Shown: in pieces, positions 34,740 to 43,898 of the stretch
Layout of the letters: each line of letters opens with the position of its first letter
Position numbering within the stretch: position 1 is the stretch's first letter
Source of the DNA: an uncultured Faecalicoccus sp.
GTDB taxonomy: Bacteria > Bacillota_I > Bacilli_A > Erysipelotrichales > Erysipelotrichaceae
Length of the DNA: 58,540 bases
Assembly (NCBI GenBank): GCA_902497095.1
Contig: CABVDD010000008.1
Span: 1 to 58,540 of the forward strand
Reading direction: 5' to 3'
The notes under the pieces: model-generated
Database searches by the model: none
What the model saw: the letters and a program-made list of their open reading frames with translations, nothing else
What the model was told of the DNA's origin: nothing
Made by a program: the position numbers and the translations under genes

Positions 34740-36107
34740 TTATCCAAAGAACTTCTCCGGTCTTTCTCTACATGGCGTGCTATATCCATTATCACAAGCT
34801 GTAGCTGTCGAATTCCAGCCGGTTCCCCATGCGAAATCAGCCGATGAAGAAAAGCGTGAAACCGCCTCTTCCAAACTCATTTGTCCTAAATTATAGACTT
34901 CGATATGACAATGAGGTCCACTGGAGTTACCTGAATTTCCCGTCAATGCGATTGGCTGTCCTTGCGTAACACTTTGCCCAGCACTGACCGCAAAACCTTC
35001 TCGCGATAAATGGGCAAAACTTATCGCATATGTCGTACCATTGACCATACAAACCATCTCGATCGTATTTCCACCGCCATATGGATAGCCTGTCCAGTTG
35101 CCTAGATATCCTCCATTGCTTGGTGCCGGATTATTCGCATATAAAATGACACCATCAGCAGGAGCTACTACTTGCGTACCAATTGGTACTGCATAATCCA
35201 TACCCAAATGCAGCCCACCTCCAGGATAAGCCCAGGTACCAGCCGACATACGACCACCAGTAATTGGTGATACAAAACCTGCAACATTGACAAGCGTTCC
35301 TGAATAACTCACAGAAATCATATTCGAACGAATAGATTCTATATCGTTAAAGGCAGCCCTTTTGGCAGCTTGTAATTGTGCCATCTGCTGCTCATATTGC
35401 TCAACCAGCTGATTATAAGATTCTTCCAGCTCTTTTGCCTGCTGTTGTTGTGATTTTAACTGATCTTGTTGAGACTTTGTTTCCTCTTCCAGGCGAACCT
35501 GTTCTGCCTTTTGAAGATCCAATTGTTCTTTTAATTCATTCAACTGCTCAATTTGATGTTGATCATCTTCTGTGATCCTTTCGATACCAGAAATACGTCG
35601 AAGCATATCATTTAGATCTTGTGAGCCCATCACCAAATCAATCAACATATTCGTTCCTGTATTTGATTGCTCATTTTGCATTCTGGATTTGATTTGTTTA
35701 TCCCAGGCATCTATTTCTTCCTGTTTTTCTTGAATCTTTTGTTCCAAACTTTTAATTTCTTCTTCGATCTTTTGTATAGCACTTTCTTTTTCCTGGATCT
35801 GTCCTTCCAGTTGTTCCTGCAATTCCTTTTGAGTCTTAGCCAATTGTTCCATTTGATCTGTATCTTTTTCTAAAGATGCGATATCTTTACTATATTGCTT
35901 GATATCTTCCTGAAGCTTGTCATATCGCTGTTGTTGATAATCCTGAAATCCCTGACAGGCTTTAACGCCTTCTTGTGAAGACTGCGGTTGCGAACAACGA
36001 GATACCCAGGCATCCGTATCTGAATAATCTTGTGCATATACTGGAAGCGCAAACGCTAAAGCACATGCTTCTGCAGATATAAGACTGATCAAATTTCTCT
36101 TTTTCAT
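34740..36107 (-). CDS. Secreted peptidoglycan hydrolase, coiled coil plus M23 domain
   Basis: About 455 aa from ATG 36107, which overlaps the ftsX2 stop as ATGA and follows GAGGTG. Signal peptide to about residue 25 (ending VYAQ), then a long coiled coil (about residues 50-255, Gln/Glu/Lys-rich) like that of EnvC, PcsB and CwlO partners of FtsEX. The C-terminal LytM/M23 domain has the metal and catalytic residues HLGMDYA, FAHLSREGF and HCHIEV, so it looks active. FtsEX probably activates it through the coiled coil. Confidence 0.93.
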   Translation of the reverse strand: MKKRNLISLISAEACALAFALPVYAQDYSDTDAWVSRCSQPQSSQEGVKACQGFQDYQQQRYDKLQEDIKQYSKDIASLEKDTDQMEQLAKTQKELQEQLEGQIQEKESAIQKIEEEIKSLEQKIQEKQEEIDAWDKQIKSRMQNEQSNTGTNMLIDLVMGSQDLNDMLRRISGIERITEDDQHQIEQLNELKEQLDLQKAEQVRLEEETKSQQDQLKSQQQQAKELEESYNQLVEQYEQQMAQLQAAKRAAFNDIESIRSNMISVSYSGTLVNVAGFVSPITGGRMSAGTWAYPGGGLHLGMDYAVPIGTQVVAPADGVILYANNPAPSNGGYLGNWTGYPYGGGNTIEMVCMVNGTTYAISFAHLSREGFAVSAGQSVTQGQPIALTGNSGNSSGPHCHIEVYNLGQMSLEEAVSRFSSSADFAWGTGWNSTATACDNGYSTPCRERPEKFFG

Positions 36108-37003
36108 CGTGTCCACCTCAAATACTTTCGACTTGCCAAATAACTACCAAACATTCCTACCAATACACCAATAGCCAATAATATAGCACTAATGATCAAC
36201 GTAAACGGGAATGGTTCGATCAGAATAAACATATCCGACATAAACATTCCGCCAAAAGATCGATATAACGCACTATATCCTAAAACACATAATAAACAAG
36301 GCCCTAAAGCACCTATAAAACCACTTAACATACCTTGTAACATAAATGGAAAAGTAATATACCAGTTTGCGGCACCAACTTGACGCATAATACGAATTTC
36401 ATCTTTTCGCACTTGTATGGTCATCTTGATCGTATTGCGAATCAAGAAAATGGATAAAAATATCAGAGCTATAATAAAAATAAGCCCACCAAAGCGTAAA
36501 CTCGCAAATAAGTGCACCATTGTATTTACAGCACCTGTTCCGTAGGTTGCTTCCACAACACCATCCATCTTACTTATTTTGTTAGTAATAGAATCAATTT
36601 GGGTATTATCACTTAATTCAACAATAAATACATCATATAATGGATTCTTATCCCCTGCATATTGTTCAAAAGTTTCTCCATAATCTTCAATAAGCTGATT
36701 CAGCTCTTCATCTTTATCACTAAAGCGAACCGTTTCTACCCCTTTTAGATCCTTTAATTCATCTTCTAGTGACTGAATGTCATTTTCACTCATTGTCGGA
36801 TTAATAGAAACTTGAATCACTAGCTGCTCTTCGATATTTTCCGTGAAACCTGAAACATTCCACGCCAATACAATCATTAACATCGAAATCAACAATGCGA
36901 TCCCAATCACTAAAATTGAAGAAAAAGTCAGCGCAAAATGGCGCCTCATATCTTTATTTGCTTGACGGAACAATCGTGGTAAACATTTAAAAAATAAAAG
37001 CAT
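36104..37003 (-). CDS. FtsX (copy 2), first gene of the operon
   Basis: 299 aa with the same plan as copy 1: a transmembrane segment near 25-50, an extracellular loop with VRFSDKDEELNQLIEDYGE and GDKNPLYDVFIVELSD, then three transmembrane segments with RQVGAANWYITFPFMLQG in the coupling loop. It is clearly paralogous to, but well diverged from, copy 1. It has no ftsE of its own here and overlaps the hydrolase gene by 4 bases. It may form a heterodimer with copy 1 on a shared FtsE, or two alternative FtsEX complexes. Confidence 0.92.
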   Translation of the reverse strand: MLLFFKCLPRLFRQANKDMRRHFALTFSSILVIGIALLISMLMIVLAWNVSGFTENIEEQLVIQVSINPTMSENDIQSLEDELKDLKGVETVRFSDKDEELNQLIEDYGETFEQYAGDKNPLYDVFIVELSDNTQIDSITNKISKMDGVVEATYGTGAVNTMVHLFASLRFGGLIFIIALIFLSIFLIRNTIKMTIQVRKDEIRIMRQVGAANWYITFPFMLQGMLSGFIGALGPCLLCVLGYSALYRSFGGMFMSDMFILIEPFPFTLIISAILLAIGVLVGMFGSYLASRKYLRWTR

Positions 37004-37368
37004 CTATCCCACATCCAATCTTTGACATTATACCATACTTGAAAAAAAACCAAAAAAACTCCATAATTTTACAAAATGCGCTTTTGTCTCACATACTTTC
37101 ACACGATAATCTATTATTTATTTGAAAACTTTTCTTTATATTATAAATGTGTTCAGGGAACACATTAAAAACCCTTCATATCTCTCTCCTAAAAAAAAAC
37201 AATTAATTATGAAACAAGGATAACATCTTAGATACAAGATGTTATTTTTGTTTGTTCATTAAAATATATTTATCTTCGTCAATCATAGCATACTTAATAT
37301 AGTAGTTCTATAGGCTATAGAACGAAATTTGCTTCTGAAAATTTTTTATAATTTTTTTAAAAAAATGT
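37004..37368. other. Intergenic region with orphan palindrome
   Basis: No gene found. A TATAAT on the minus strand (37029-37024) is the likely promoter of the ftsX2 operon. A perfect 9-bp inverted repeat AATGTGTTC-AGG-GAACACATT lies at 37146-37166, and a terminator follows at 37220. The part between may be a short transcript. Confidence 0.5.
37220..37249 (+). terminator. Terminator without an upstream gene
   Basis: ATAACATCTT and AAGATGTTAT flank AGATAC, followed by TTTT. No coding sequence precedes it in this direction, so it may end a small RNA. Confidence 0.7.
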
Positions 37369-37397
37369 TTGACACATGTACTAGCAAATGATATTAT
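37369..37397 (+). promoter_or_regulatory. Promoter of the tRNA-Ile/tRNA-Ala operon
   Basis: A perfect TTGACA (37369-37374), a 17-bp spacer and TATTAT (37392-37397), 20 bases before tRNA-Ile. Confidence 0.88.
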
Positions 37398-37416
37398 TAT
37401 TGAGCAGTCAGCAAAT

Positions 37417-37493
<77 letters not shown>

Positions 37494-37519
37494 TTTTGTT
37501 TTCTGCAAAACACTTTTGT

Positions 37520-37595
37520 GGGGTGTTAGCTCAGCTGGGAGAGCACCTGCTTTGCACGCAGGGGGTCAGGAGTTCGATCCTCCTACGCTCCACCA
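37520..37595 (+). tRNA. tRNA-Ala (TGC)
   Basis: 76 nt with encoded CCA. The acceptor GGGGTGT pairs with ACGCTCC (one G-T), anticodon TGC, T-loop TTCGATC. Cotranscribed with tRNA-Ile. Confidence 0.97.
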
Positions 37596-37604
37596 TATGT
37601 CAAT

Positions 37605-37630
37605 AAGTCCTTTATATAAAGGACTTTTTT
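37605..37630 (+). terminator. Terminator of the tRNA operon
   Basis: AAGTCCTTTATATAAAGGACTT forms a stem followed by six T. Confidence 0.9.
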
Positions 37631-37726
37631 ATACTACTTTTATAAAATATATAAAATTGCTTCTAAAAATCACTAAGCAATTGCAAGAATGAGATACCAT
37701 ATATTAAAAGATATAAAAAAAAGGTG

Positions 37727-38551
37727 CTAGACCGTAAATTGGTCAATAGGCACCTCTTTAAATCCCTCCGATGTCAAAATCATCATCGTTTTAAAACCAC
37801 ACTGTTTGATCAGTTCCATTGATTCTTTATAATAACAATCTAAGTTTACTCGGTTATGACAATCACTATTTAATAAGATTTTTCCACCTTTTTCATAAAT
37901 ATAGGCCAATAAAGTTTGATGAGGATACGGCTTAGTGCGATATCCTCTGGAAATTGCACCCGTATTGACTTCAAATATCTTTCCGGCTGCAATCAAGGTA
38001 TCAATACAATCTTTGGCATAGGATAAATAGGTTGGATTCGTAAAAGAAATAAAACTTTCATCTTCATTAAATTTCATCAAAAGATCCAAATGTCCTACAA
38101 TATCAACTTCCGGATAATTTGCGATATTTTTTAGATCCTCATAATAATCTTTGGCATATTCCAGAAAATCTCCATTATAAAGTTCAACTATTTCCTGAGC
38201 CATCTCTTTAGAATAATCTACATTTTTCACTTGATTTTTAATAAACATGAAATGTTTGCTGCCAATCACAAAATCATATGGATCTTTTGAAGAGATACGA
38301 TCTGAAATATCTTCTTCAATTCCTAAGAAGATTTGTATTTTATCTTTATACTTTTCTTTCGCATTTAAAATATCCTGCATATAATTAGAAAGATCACTTT
38401 CTTTCATCGCCACATCATCCACAGCACATGGACCATGCCCAGAAAAACCAAGAATCGTAAATCCTTTTTCAATTGCAGTCTCTACCATTTCATCTATAGA
38501 ATCTTTACCATCACAATATGTACTATGTGTATGCAAATTTTGTTTAATCAT
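37727..38551 (-). CDS. PHP-domain phosphoesterase (histidinol-phosphatase-like)
   Basis: 274 aa with the PHP metal-binding blocks: NLHTHSTYCDGKDSI at the N-terminus, GFSGHGP, EEDI, DIVGHLDLL, and NSDCHN near the C-terminus. Such enzymes hydrolyse phosphate esters with a trinuclear metal site; histidinol phosphate is one possibility, but no histidine genes are nearby. It overlaps the tyrosine phosphatase gene by 8 bases. Confidence 0.88.
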   Translation of the reverse strand: MIKQNLHTHSTYCDGKDSIDEMVETAIEKGFTILGFSGHGPCAVDDVAMKESDLSNYMQDILNAKEKYKDKIQIFLGIEEDISDRISSKDPYDFVIGSKHFMFIKNQVKNVDYSKEMAQEIVELYNGDFLEYAKDYYEDLKNIANYPEVDIVGHLDLLMKFNEDESFISFTNPTYLSYAKDCIDTLIAAGKIFEVNTGAISRGYRTKPYPHQTLLAYIYEKGGKILLNSDCHNRVNLDCYYKESMELIKQCGFKTMMILTSEGFKEVPIDQFTV

Positions 38552-38987
38552 TTAAAATCCTTTCCAGCCATTCTTTACATCCACGTTCAATATCTTGGTA
38601 TGCTGTTTCAAAATCATCGGTATACCATGGATCAGCTACATCTTTGTCCTGAAGTAAAGAATGTACTTTTTCTTTATTATCATTATAAAAGATACGTTTT
38701 AAATTTTGAAGATTCCATCGATCCATTCCTAGTATATAATCCCATTTTTCATATTCATCAAACCGTATCTGGCGAGCTTTGCGTTTTGTAAAAGGAATTC
38801 CCTTTTCCGTCAATTTTCTTTTCGCAGGCGGATACATATCATGTCCTATTTCCTCAGTGCTGGTAGCTGCTGATTCAATAAGAAACTGACTTTCTAATCC
38901 TTTGTCACTGATTATTTTTTTCATAATAAATTCTGCCATAGGCGATCTACAAATATTGCCGTGGCACACAAATAGTATTTTAATCAT
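38544..38987 (-). CDS. Low-molecular-weight protein tyrosine phosphatase
   Basis: About 147 aa. The P-loop FVCHGNICRSPMAE carries the nucleophile Cys and Arg near the N-terminus, and DPWYTDDFETAY carries the general-acid Asp. I start at ATG 38987, which is better spaced from GGAGATGA than the GTG 6 bases upstream. It may dephosphorylate tyrosine on exopolysaccharide or regulatory proteins, though no BY-kinase is visible in the window. Confidence 0.92.
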   Translation of the reverse strand: MIKILFVCHGNICRSPMAEFIMKKIISDKGLESQFLIESAATSTEEIGHDMYPPAKRKLTEKGIPFTKRKARQIRFDEYEKWDYILGMDRWNLQNLKRIFYNDNKEKVHSLLQDKDVADPWYTDDFETAYQDIERGCKEWLERILND

Positions 38988-39093
38988 TATCACTCATCTC
39001 CGTTCATTTAAATCCTCATCCAGTTTCCGTGCCTTAATTATAATTTGATATATTTGATCCGTCAAAATTACAACCCTTTAATAAAAACTCTTA

Positions 39094-40206
39094 CTAAAAC
39101 ATCAGAACAAACACATAAAGAAGTATAAGAATGAAAAAGTTTAAACAAAGAAAGTAAAGAAAAAACTTTTTAGGTTGAGCATATTCTGATTTTAAATAAT
39201 ATTTAATGGTAATCAAACTGGCTAAAGAGGCAATAGGAGTTCCTAATCCACCAATGTTAACGCCCAATAATAATTCATGAACATTGTCCGTGAAATTGGA
39301 TAATAATATCGCAGCAGGTACATTACTAAAAATTTGAGAAGCCACCATAGAAGTCAATAATGCACTTTTCTCCATGAAAGCTTGCAGTATTTGGCGCACT
39401 GTTTCTAAATTAGACATATTACCCGCAAATATGAAAAAGAACACAAAAGTTAAAAGTAAAATATAATCCACTCGTTTAAACAACTCTTTATCTATCAAAA
39501 AAATAGTTATACATACTACTCCTAATAAAAGCCAGTGTGATAAAACATGAAAAACTGTGAATATGCACAAAATAAATAGTAAAACGAATGCTTTTAACTT
39601 ATTTTTATTTTGGATTGAAAGTTTTTTTGGAAAATGGATCTGAATATTTTTATTTCTACAAACTATAGAAAAACATCCTAAGATCACAAAACTTAAAATC
39701 GTGCTTGGAAGCATCGTTATAAAAAAATCTGTCATATCCATTTGGAAAAAGCCACAAAGATAAATGTTTTGAGGATTTCCAATTGGAGTAGCCATACTTC
39801 CTAAATTTGCGGCAATCGTTTGTAATACCAAAATAAGAATGATCTTTTTTTGTTCTTGAGCCATTTGTAGAATAGATATCGTAAAAGGAACAAAAGTGAT
39901 CAATGCCACATCATTTGTAATTAACATAGACGAAAAAAAAGGAACCAAAATTAAAATAATCTGTAAAAGGCGCAAACTTCTATTACCCGATAATAAAGAT
40001 TGAGCTAAACTATCAAATACCCCACACTTTTGAATACCGGCTATGATAATCATCAAACAAAAAAGTAAACACAATGTTCTTACATCTATATAATCTAAAT
40101 ACGCAAAAGATACAGGAACAAAAAAAGAAGATATTATAGCCGCAAGAGCTGCAATGATCAAAATAATTTCAGATTTCATCCATTGTACTACTGACTTTCC
40201 TATCAT
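39094..40206 (-). CDS. SLC13/ArsB-type anion transporter
   Basis: 370 aa, about ten hydrophobic segments across the whole length. The ion-transporter superfamily hairpins are visible (LITNDVALITFVPF and ASNLGSM-type NLGSMATPIGNPQN in the first half; SNVPAAILLSN and GVNIGGLGTPIASLASL in the second). It is shorter than typical SLC13 members and nearer the ArsB/CitMHS compact form. The substrate (dicarboxylate, phosphate or arsenite) cannot be told. No regulator or arsenic genes are nearby. Confidence 0.82.
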   Translation of the reverse strand: MIGKSVVQWMKSEIILIIAALAAIISSFFVPVSFAYLDYIDVRTLCLLFCLMIIIAGIQKCGVFDSLAQSLLSGNRSLRLLQIILILVPFFSSMLITNDVALITFVPFTISILQMAQEQKKIILILVLQTIAANLGSMATPIGNPQNIYLCGFFQMDMTDFFITMLPSTILSFVILGCFSIVCRNKNIQIHFPKKLSIQNKNKLKAFVLLFILCIFTVFHVLSHWLLLGVVCITIFLIDKELFKRVDYILLLTFVFFFIFAGNMSNLETVRQILQAFMEKSALLTSMVASQIFSNVPAAILLSNFTDNVHELLLGVNIGGLGTPIASLASLITIKYYLKSEYAQPKKFFLYFLCLNFFILILLYVFVLMF

Positions 40207-40372
40207 ACTTTCCCCTATCTTTCCCTTTTATAAACAATCAATGATATAAAACTCAACCGATTAAATTTTAAAAGTAAATCAAGTATTGTCAATATAAAGT
40301 AAATAAAAATATCACATGATCATGATTAAAATCACAAAAAAAACGAAGAGTCAATTCCCTTCGTTTATCATA

Positions 40373-41254
40373 TTAAATATAAATCTGCAGTATAAAAAAT
40401 AATATATATAGGATGGTTGTCCATCTAGTAAAAAACATCTTTCCATATTTATAAGTACAGTATTCCTGTTTAAATAAATGAAATACATTTTCTCCCTTTT
40501 TTTGTAGCAAATAGATCATTCCCACAAAACAAGCAAACATACCGATCAAACAAAAAACCGAAAGAAATGAAACGCTCATTGCCAGGGCAATCAAATTGTT
40601 TAACATATGTAAAATTATAGGAATACGCATCGAATTCTCTTTTAAACTGACATAAGCTAAAAAACAACCGATAAAAAATGTGGTAAATCCTTGTTGCAGG
40701 TTCATATGCATCATCGCAAACAACATGGAACTTATTAAAATCGCAAATACTCTATGATATTTATCCAGGGTTCTTAATAGGATTCCTCTAAATAAAATTT
40801 CTTCCAATAAAGGACCCAGTAAAACAATATACAGAATAATTAAGCTATCAAACAATAAATTGCCAGTAAATAACATCTGTATTCCACTAGAAGATGGCCC
40901 ATGTACAGCACTAAAGAACCATTGAATAAAAGTATACAATATAGAACAAAAGAAATTCATACCTAAAAGAAAAACCATGTATTTTCCTATAGAGCCTACT
41001 TTTTTTGATAATCCTTTAAAAGAAGGAGTGAGACAAATGTTTCCTAAAACAACTATCAAAGCTGTTACAAACATTGGAATCAAATAGCTTAATACAATAG
41101 TAATTTGATAAGCTCCAAAAAAAGGTATAGGTAAAAAGCGAAGGAAATAGGTACATGCGAATATAAGTATATAAGGTAAAATACCGTGTATCAGCATTAA
41201 ACCAGAAATATTTCGAAACTCTTTTTTTGCCTTTTTAAAAATATCGACTTGCAT
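40373..41254 (-). CDS. CPBP (CAAX/Abi-type) intramembrane metalloprotease
   Basis: 293 aa with about seven transmembrane segments. The glutamic protease motifs are present: EEILFRG (EExxxR) near the middle, and FAMMHMNLQQ (the His box). Firmicute homologues process peptides, act in bacteriocin self-immunity or take part in protein secretion. No bacteriocin gene is seen beside it. It starts 10 bases downstream of niaR and may be cotranscribed with the NAD genes. Confidence 0.88.
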   Translation of the reverse strand: MQVDIFKKAKKEFRNISGLMLIHGILPYILIFACTYFLRFLPIPFFGAYQITIVLSYLIPMFVTALIVVLGNICLTPSFKGLSKKVGSIGKYMVFLLGMNFFCSILYTFIQWFFSAVHGPSSSGIQMLFTGNLLFDSLIILYIVLLGPLLEEILFRGILLRTLDKYHRVFAILISSMLFAMMHMNLQQGFTTFFIGCFLAYVSLKENSMRIPIILHMLNNLIALAMSVSFLSVFCLIGMFACFVGMIYLLQKKGENVFHLFKQEYCTYKYGKMFFTRWTTILYILFFILQIYI

Positions 41255-41263
41255 AGGCCTATT

Positions 41264-41764
41264 CTAACAAAGTATACCTAATTTGTCTAAATTGTTTTTG
41301 ACATCATCTAAGACTTCTTGAGATGAAGCTGTAATCGTATGATAATGTATACCATTTGTCAAATTGTTGAGTGGTTCACTTTTTCCTTGCTGGATCTGTT
41401 CAAAGAAATCTTTAACCTCTCTACGACTGGATAATGATAATTTGGCTTCCAACTTTCCATATGTCGCATGTTCGACAAATACATCATCCACAGTGGCTCC
41501 ACAATCCACGATCGTATTGAGCTCCTCCAACATTTGTTCTGTTGTGTGACAAACTTTAATGATCATAGAATATGCCTGATTGGGTAATATATACCCTCTA
41601 TTGGTTGAAAGAATAGGTACATTTAAAGCACGAAGCAATGCGATATCCTGTACAATAACTTGTCTGGATACATGCAGACTTTTCGCAAGAAAATCACCAG
41701 ATAGTGGACTGGAACTTTCTTTCAACTTGCTTTCTAATGCTTTTAATCGTTCTTCTTTGTTCAT
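41264..41764 (-). CDS. niaR: NiaR-type transcriptional repressor of NAD synthesis
   Basis: 166 aa. N-terminal HTH_11 winged helix (LSGDFLAKSLHVSRQVIVQDIALLRALNVPI), then a 3H domain with its conserved His residues (VCHTTEQM, VEHATYG, HYHTI). The family binds nicotinic acid and shuts down NAD biosynthesis and uptake genes. It starts 1 base after nadBC and belongs to the nadA-nadBC-niaR operon, so it probably represses its own operon through the inverted repeat upstream of nadA. Confidence 0.92.
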   Translation of the reverse strand: MNKEERLKALESKLKESSSPLSGDFLAKSLHVSRQVIVQDIALLRALNVPILSTNRGYILPNQAYSMIIKVCHTTEQMLEELNTIVDCGATVDDVFVEHATYGKLEAKLSLSSRREVKDFFEQIQQGKSEPLNNLTNGIHYHTITASSQEVLDDVKNNLDKLGILC

Positions 41765-41765
41765 A

Positions 41766-43898
41766 TTACACCGCTTTTAAATTCTTTAAAGACAGATCTA
41801 AAATTTTAGCTGAGTGTGTCAGGGCTCCACTGGATATATAATCAACACCGGTAGAAGCTAAAGAGGCAATATTTTCCTTCGTTACATTTCCGCTACATTC
41901 TGTTAAAGCTCTTCCATCAATATACTCTACAGCTTCTTTCATTTGTTCCACACTCATATTATCTAACATGATGATATCTGCACCGGCCTGCACCGCTTCT
42001 TTAACCATATCCATATTCTCTACTTCAACTTCGATCTTACGCACAAAAGATGCATACTCTTTTGCCAATTCAACAGCTTTTGAAATACCTCCGGCAGCCG
42101 CAATATGATTATCCTTTAAAAGAATTCCATCGCTTAAATTATAACGATGATTATAACCACCACCTACTTTAACGGCATATTTTTCAAATACACGCATATT
42201 CGGCGTTGTCTTTCTTGTATCCAATAAGCGAATTCCTGTTCCTTTTAAAAGATCGGCTGTCTGTCTAGTATACGTTGCGATACCAGACATTCTTTGCAGA
42301 TAATTTAAAGCTGTCCTCTCAGCAGTCAATAAAGAACGAATATCTCCATAGATCTCCGCAACCAGATCTCCTTTTTTTACGGCATCACCATCGTTGAAAA
42401 AGAATGTCACTTCCGTTTTGGAATCTACAAGTTGAAAAACTCTTTCAAAAACAGGAAGACCTGCGATAATTCCATCTTCTTTACATATCAACTGTACACT
42501 GCCCGATTGATACCCTTTCATGATGGCGTTGGTCGTGATATCTTCACTTGTGACATCTTCTCGCAATGCTTGTAGAATCAAAGTATCCACATTCATAGAC
42601 ATAGTAATTGAATTCATTCTTCTACCTTCTTTCTTCTTTTTTATAACTTCTTTTACCATCGATGCATATTGGGATACATCCAAATTTTTCAAAGTTTTCT
42701 GAATTAGATTTTCTAAGTCCAAACACGTTTTAGGTGTCTTGATACAAAGATCTTTCATAGCTCTTTTGGCAAATACTAAAGATTCTAATAATGAATTACT
42801 TGCCAATCGATTCGCACCATGGACTCCATTACATGCTGTTTCTCCTATTGCATATAACTGATCCATCGTTGTTTTAGAATAAGCATCGACATGAATACCA
42901 CCCATAAAATAGTGCTGTGCAGGTACTACCGGAATCCATTCCTTTGTGCAATCATATCCTTCTTCAAGACAATGTTCGTAAATATGTGGAAAATGAGAAA
43001 GGATCTGTTCTTTTGGAAGCACTGTCATATCCAACCATACAAAAGGTGTGTCATCTTTTTTCATTTGTTGATAAATCTTTTGTGTCAAAAGATCTCTTGG
43101 CAAAACTTCATTGGCAAAACGATTTCCATTTTTATCATAGAGCTTTGCCCCTTCTCCACGCACACTTTCACTGATCAAAAAACGCCGACCTTTTTTCTTT
43201 GAATATAATGTCGTAGGATGTATCTGAATATAATCCGGATTTTCTAAAGCAATATTATGACGAAGACTGATCGCCAGTGAATCACCTGTTAAATGGGGAT
43301 AATTTGTTGAATTTTTAAAAAGTCCGCCAATTCCTCCAGTTGCCAAAATCGTAAAATCACTTTGTATGGCAAATAATTCTTCATCTTTCTTGGCAAGAAT
43401 GCCATAACACGTATTCTTTTCTTCCAATATATCCAACATTGTGGTATGTTCCATAAAAGTTAGATTTTTACGCTTTAAAGCTTCTTTTAATAAATGTGAT
43501 GTGATTTCTTTTCCTGTTATATCTTCATGAAATAATATCCTTGGATGTGAATGACAACCTTCTTTGGTATATAAAAAATGCCCCTGTTCATCTTTTGCGA
43601 AACGCACGCCATACGATTCTAAATTGGAAATGATGTCTGGTGAAGATTGAATCATGATATCTACAGACTGTCTTCGATTTTTATAATGCCCGGCTTTGAT
43701 CGTGTCTTTAAAGAAACTTTCATAATCCGAAGGATCTTTTAGTACACAGATACCACCTTGGGCCAAATAAGAATCACTTTCTTCTAAAGAAGTTTTAGAA
43801 ATCAAAAGAACTTTTTTATCACTTGGAGCATGTAAAGCCGCAAACAATCCACTACATCCCGTACCTACGATCACGATATCTGTTTGAACTACATTCAT
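41766..43898 (-). CDS. NadB-NadC fusion: L-aspartate oxidase / quinolinate phosphoribosyltransferase
   Basis: 710 aa in one uninterrupted frame. Residues 1 to about 425 are NadB: FAD-binding VGTGCSGLFAALHA, SYLAQGGI, GEGAKLYD, HGANRLASNSLLE. It lacks most of the C-terminal helical region of separate NadB proteins. Residues about 427-710 are a complete NadC: RTALNYLQRMSGIATYT, LDTRKTTPNMR, KDNHIAAAG, IMLDNMS. Together with NadA it converts aspartate to nicotinate mononucleotide. An ATG at the junction with AAGGTAGAAG ahead could also allow separate NadC. It overlaps nadA by 4 bases. Confidence 0.93.
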   Translation of the reverse strand: MNVVQTDIVIVGTGCSGLFAALHAPSDKKVLLISKTSLEESDSYLAQGGICVLKDPSDYESFFKDTIKAGHYKNRRQSVDIMIQSSPDIISNLESYGVRFAKDEQGHFLYTKEGCHSHPRILFHEDITGKEITSHLLKEALKRKNLTFMEHTTMLDILEEKNTCYGILAKKDEELFAIQSDFTILATGGIGGLFKNSTNYPHLTGDSLAISLRHNIALENPDYIQIHPTTLYSKKKGRRFLISESVRGEGAKLYDKNGNRFANEVLPRDLLTQKIYQQMKKDDTPFVWLDMTVLPKEQILSHFPHIYEHCLEEGYDCTKEWIPVVPAQHYFMGGIHVDAYSKTTMDQLYAIGETACNGVHGANRLASNSLLESLVFAKRAMKDLCIKTPKTCLDLENLIQKTLKNLDVSQYASMVKEVIKKKKEGRRMNSITMSMNVDTLILQALREDVTSEDITTNAIMKGYQSGSVQLICKEDGIIAGLPVFERVFQLVDSKTEVTFFFNDGDAVKKGDLVAEIYGDIRSLLTAERTALNYLQRMSGIATYTRQTADLLKGTGIRLLDTRKTTPNMRVFEKYAVKVGGGYNHRYNLSDGILLKDNHIAAAGGISKAVELAKEYASFVRKIEVEVENMDMVKEAVQAGADIIMLDNMSVEQMKEAVEYIDGRALTECSGNVTKENIASLASTGVDYISSGALTHSAKILDLSLKNLKAV

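Noticed and set aside
41766..43898. nadB and nadC as two genes joined by a sequencing error
   Set aside because: Both halves are in one clean frame with no overlap or leftover start/stop structure that a simple indel would create, though the check against other strains is still listed.
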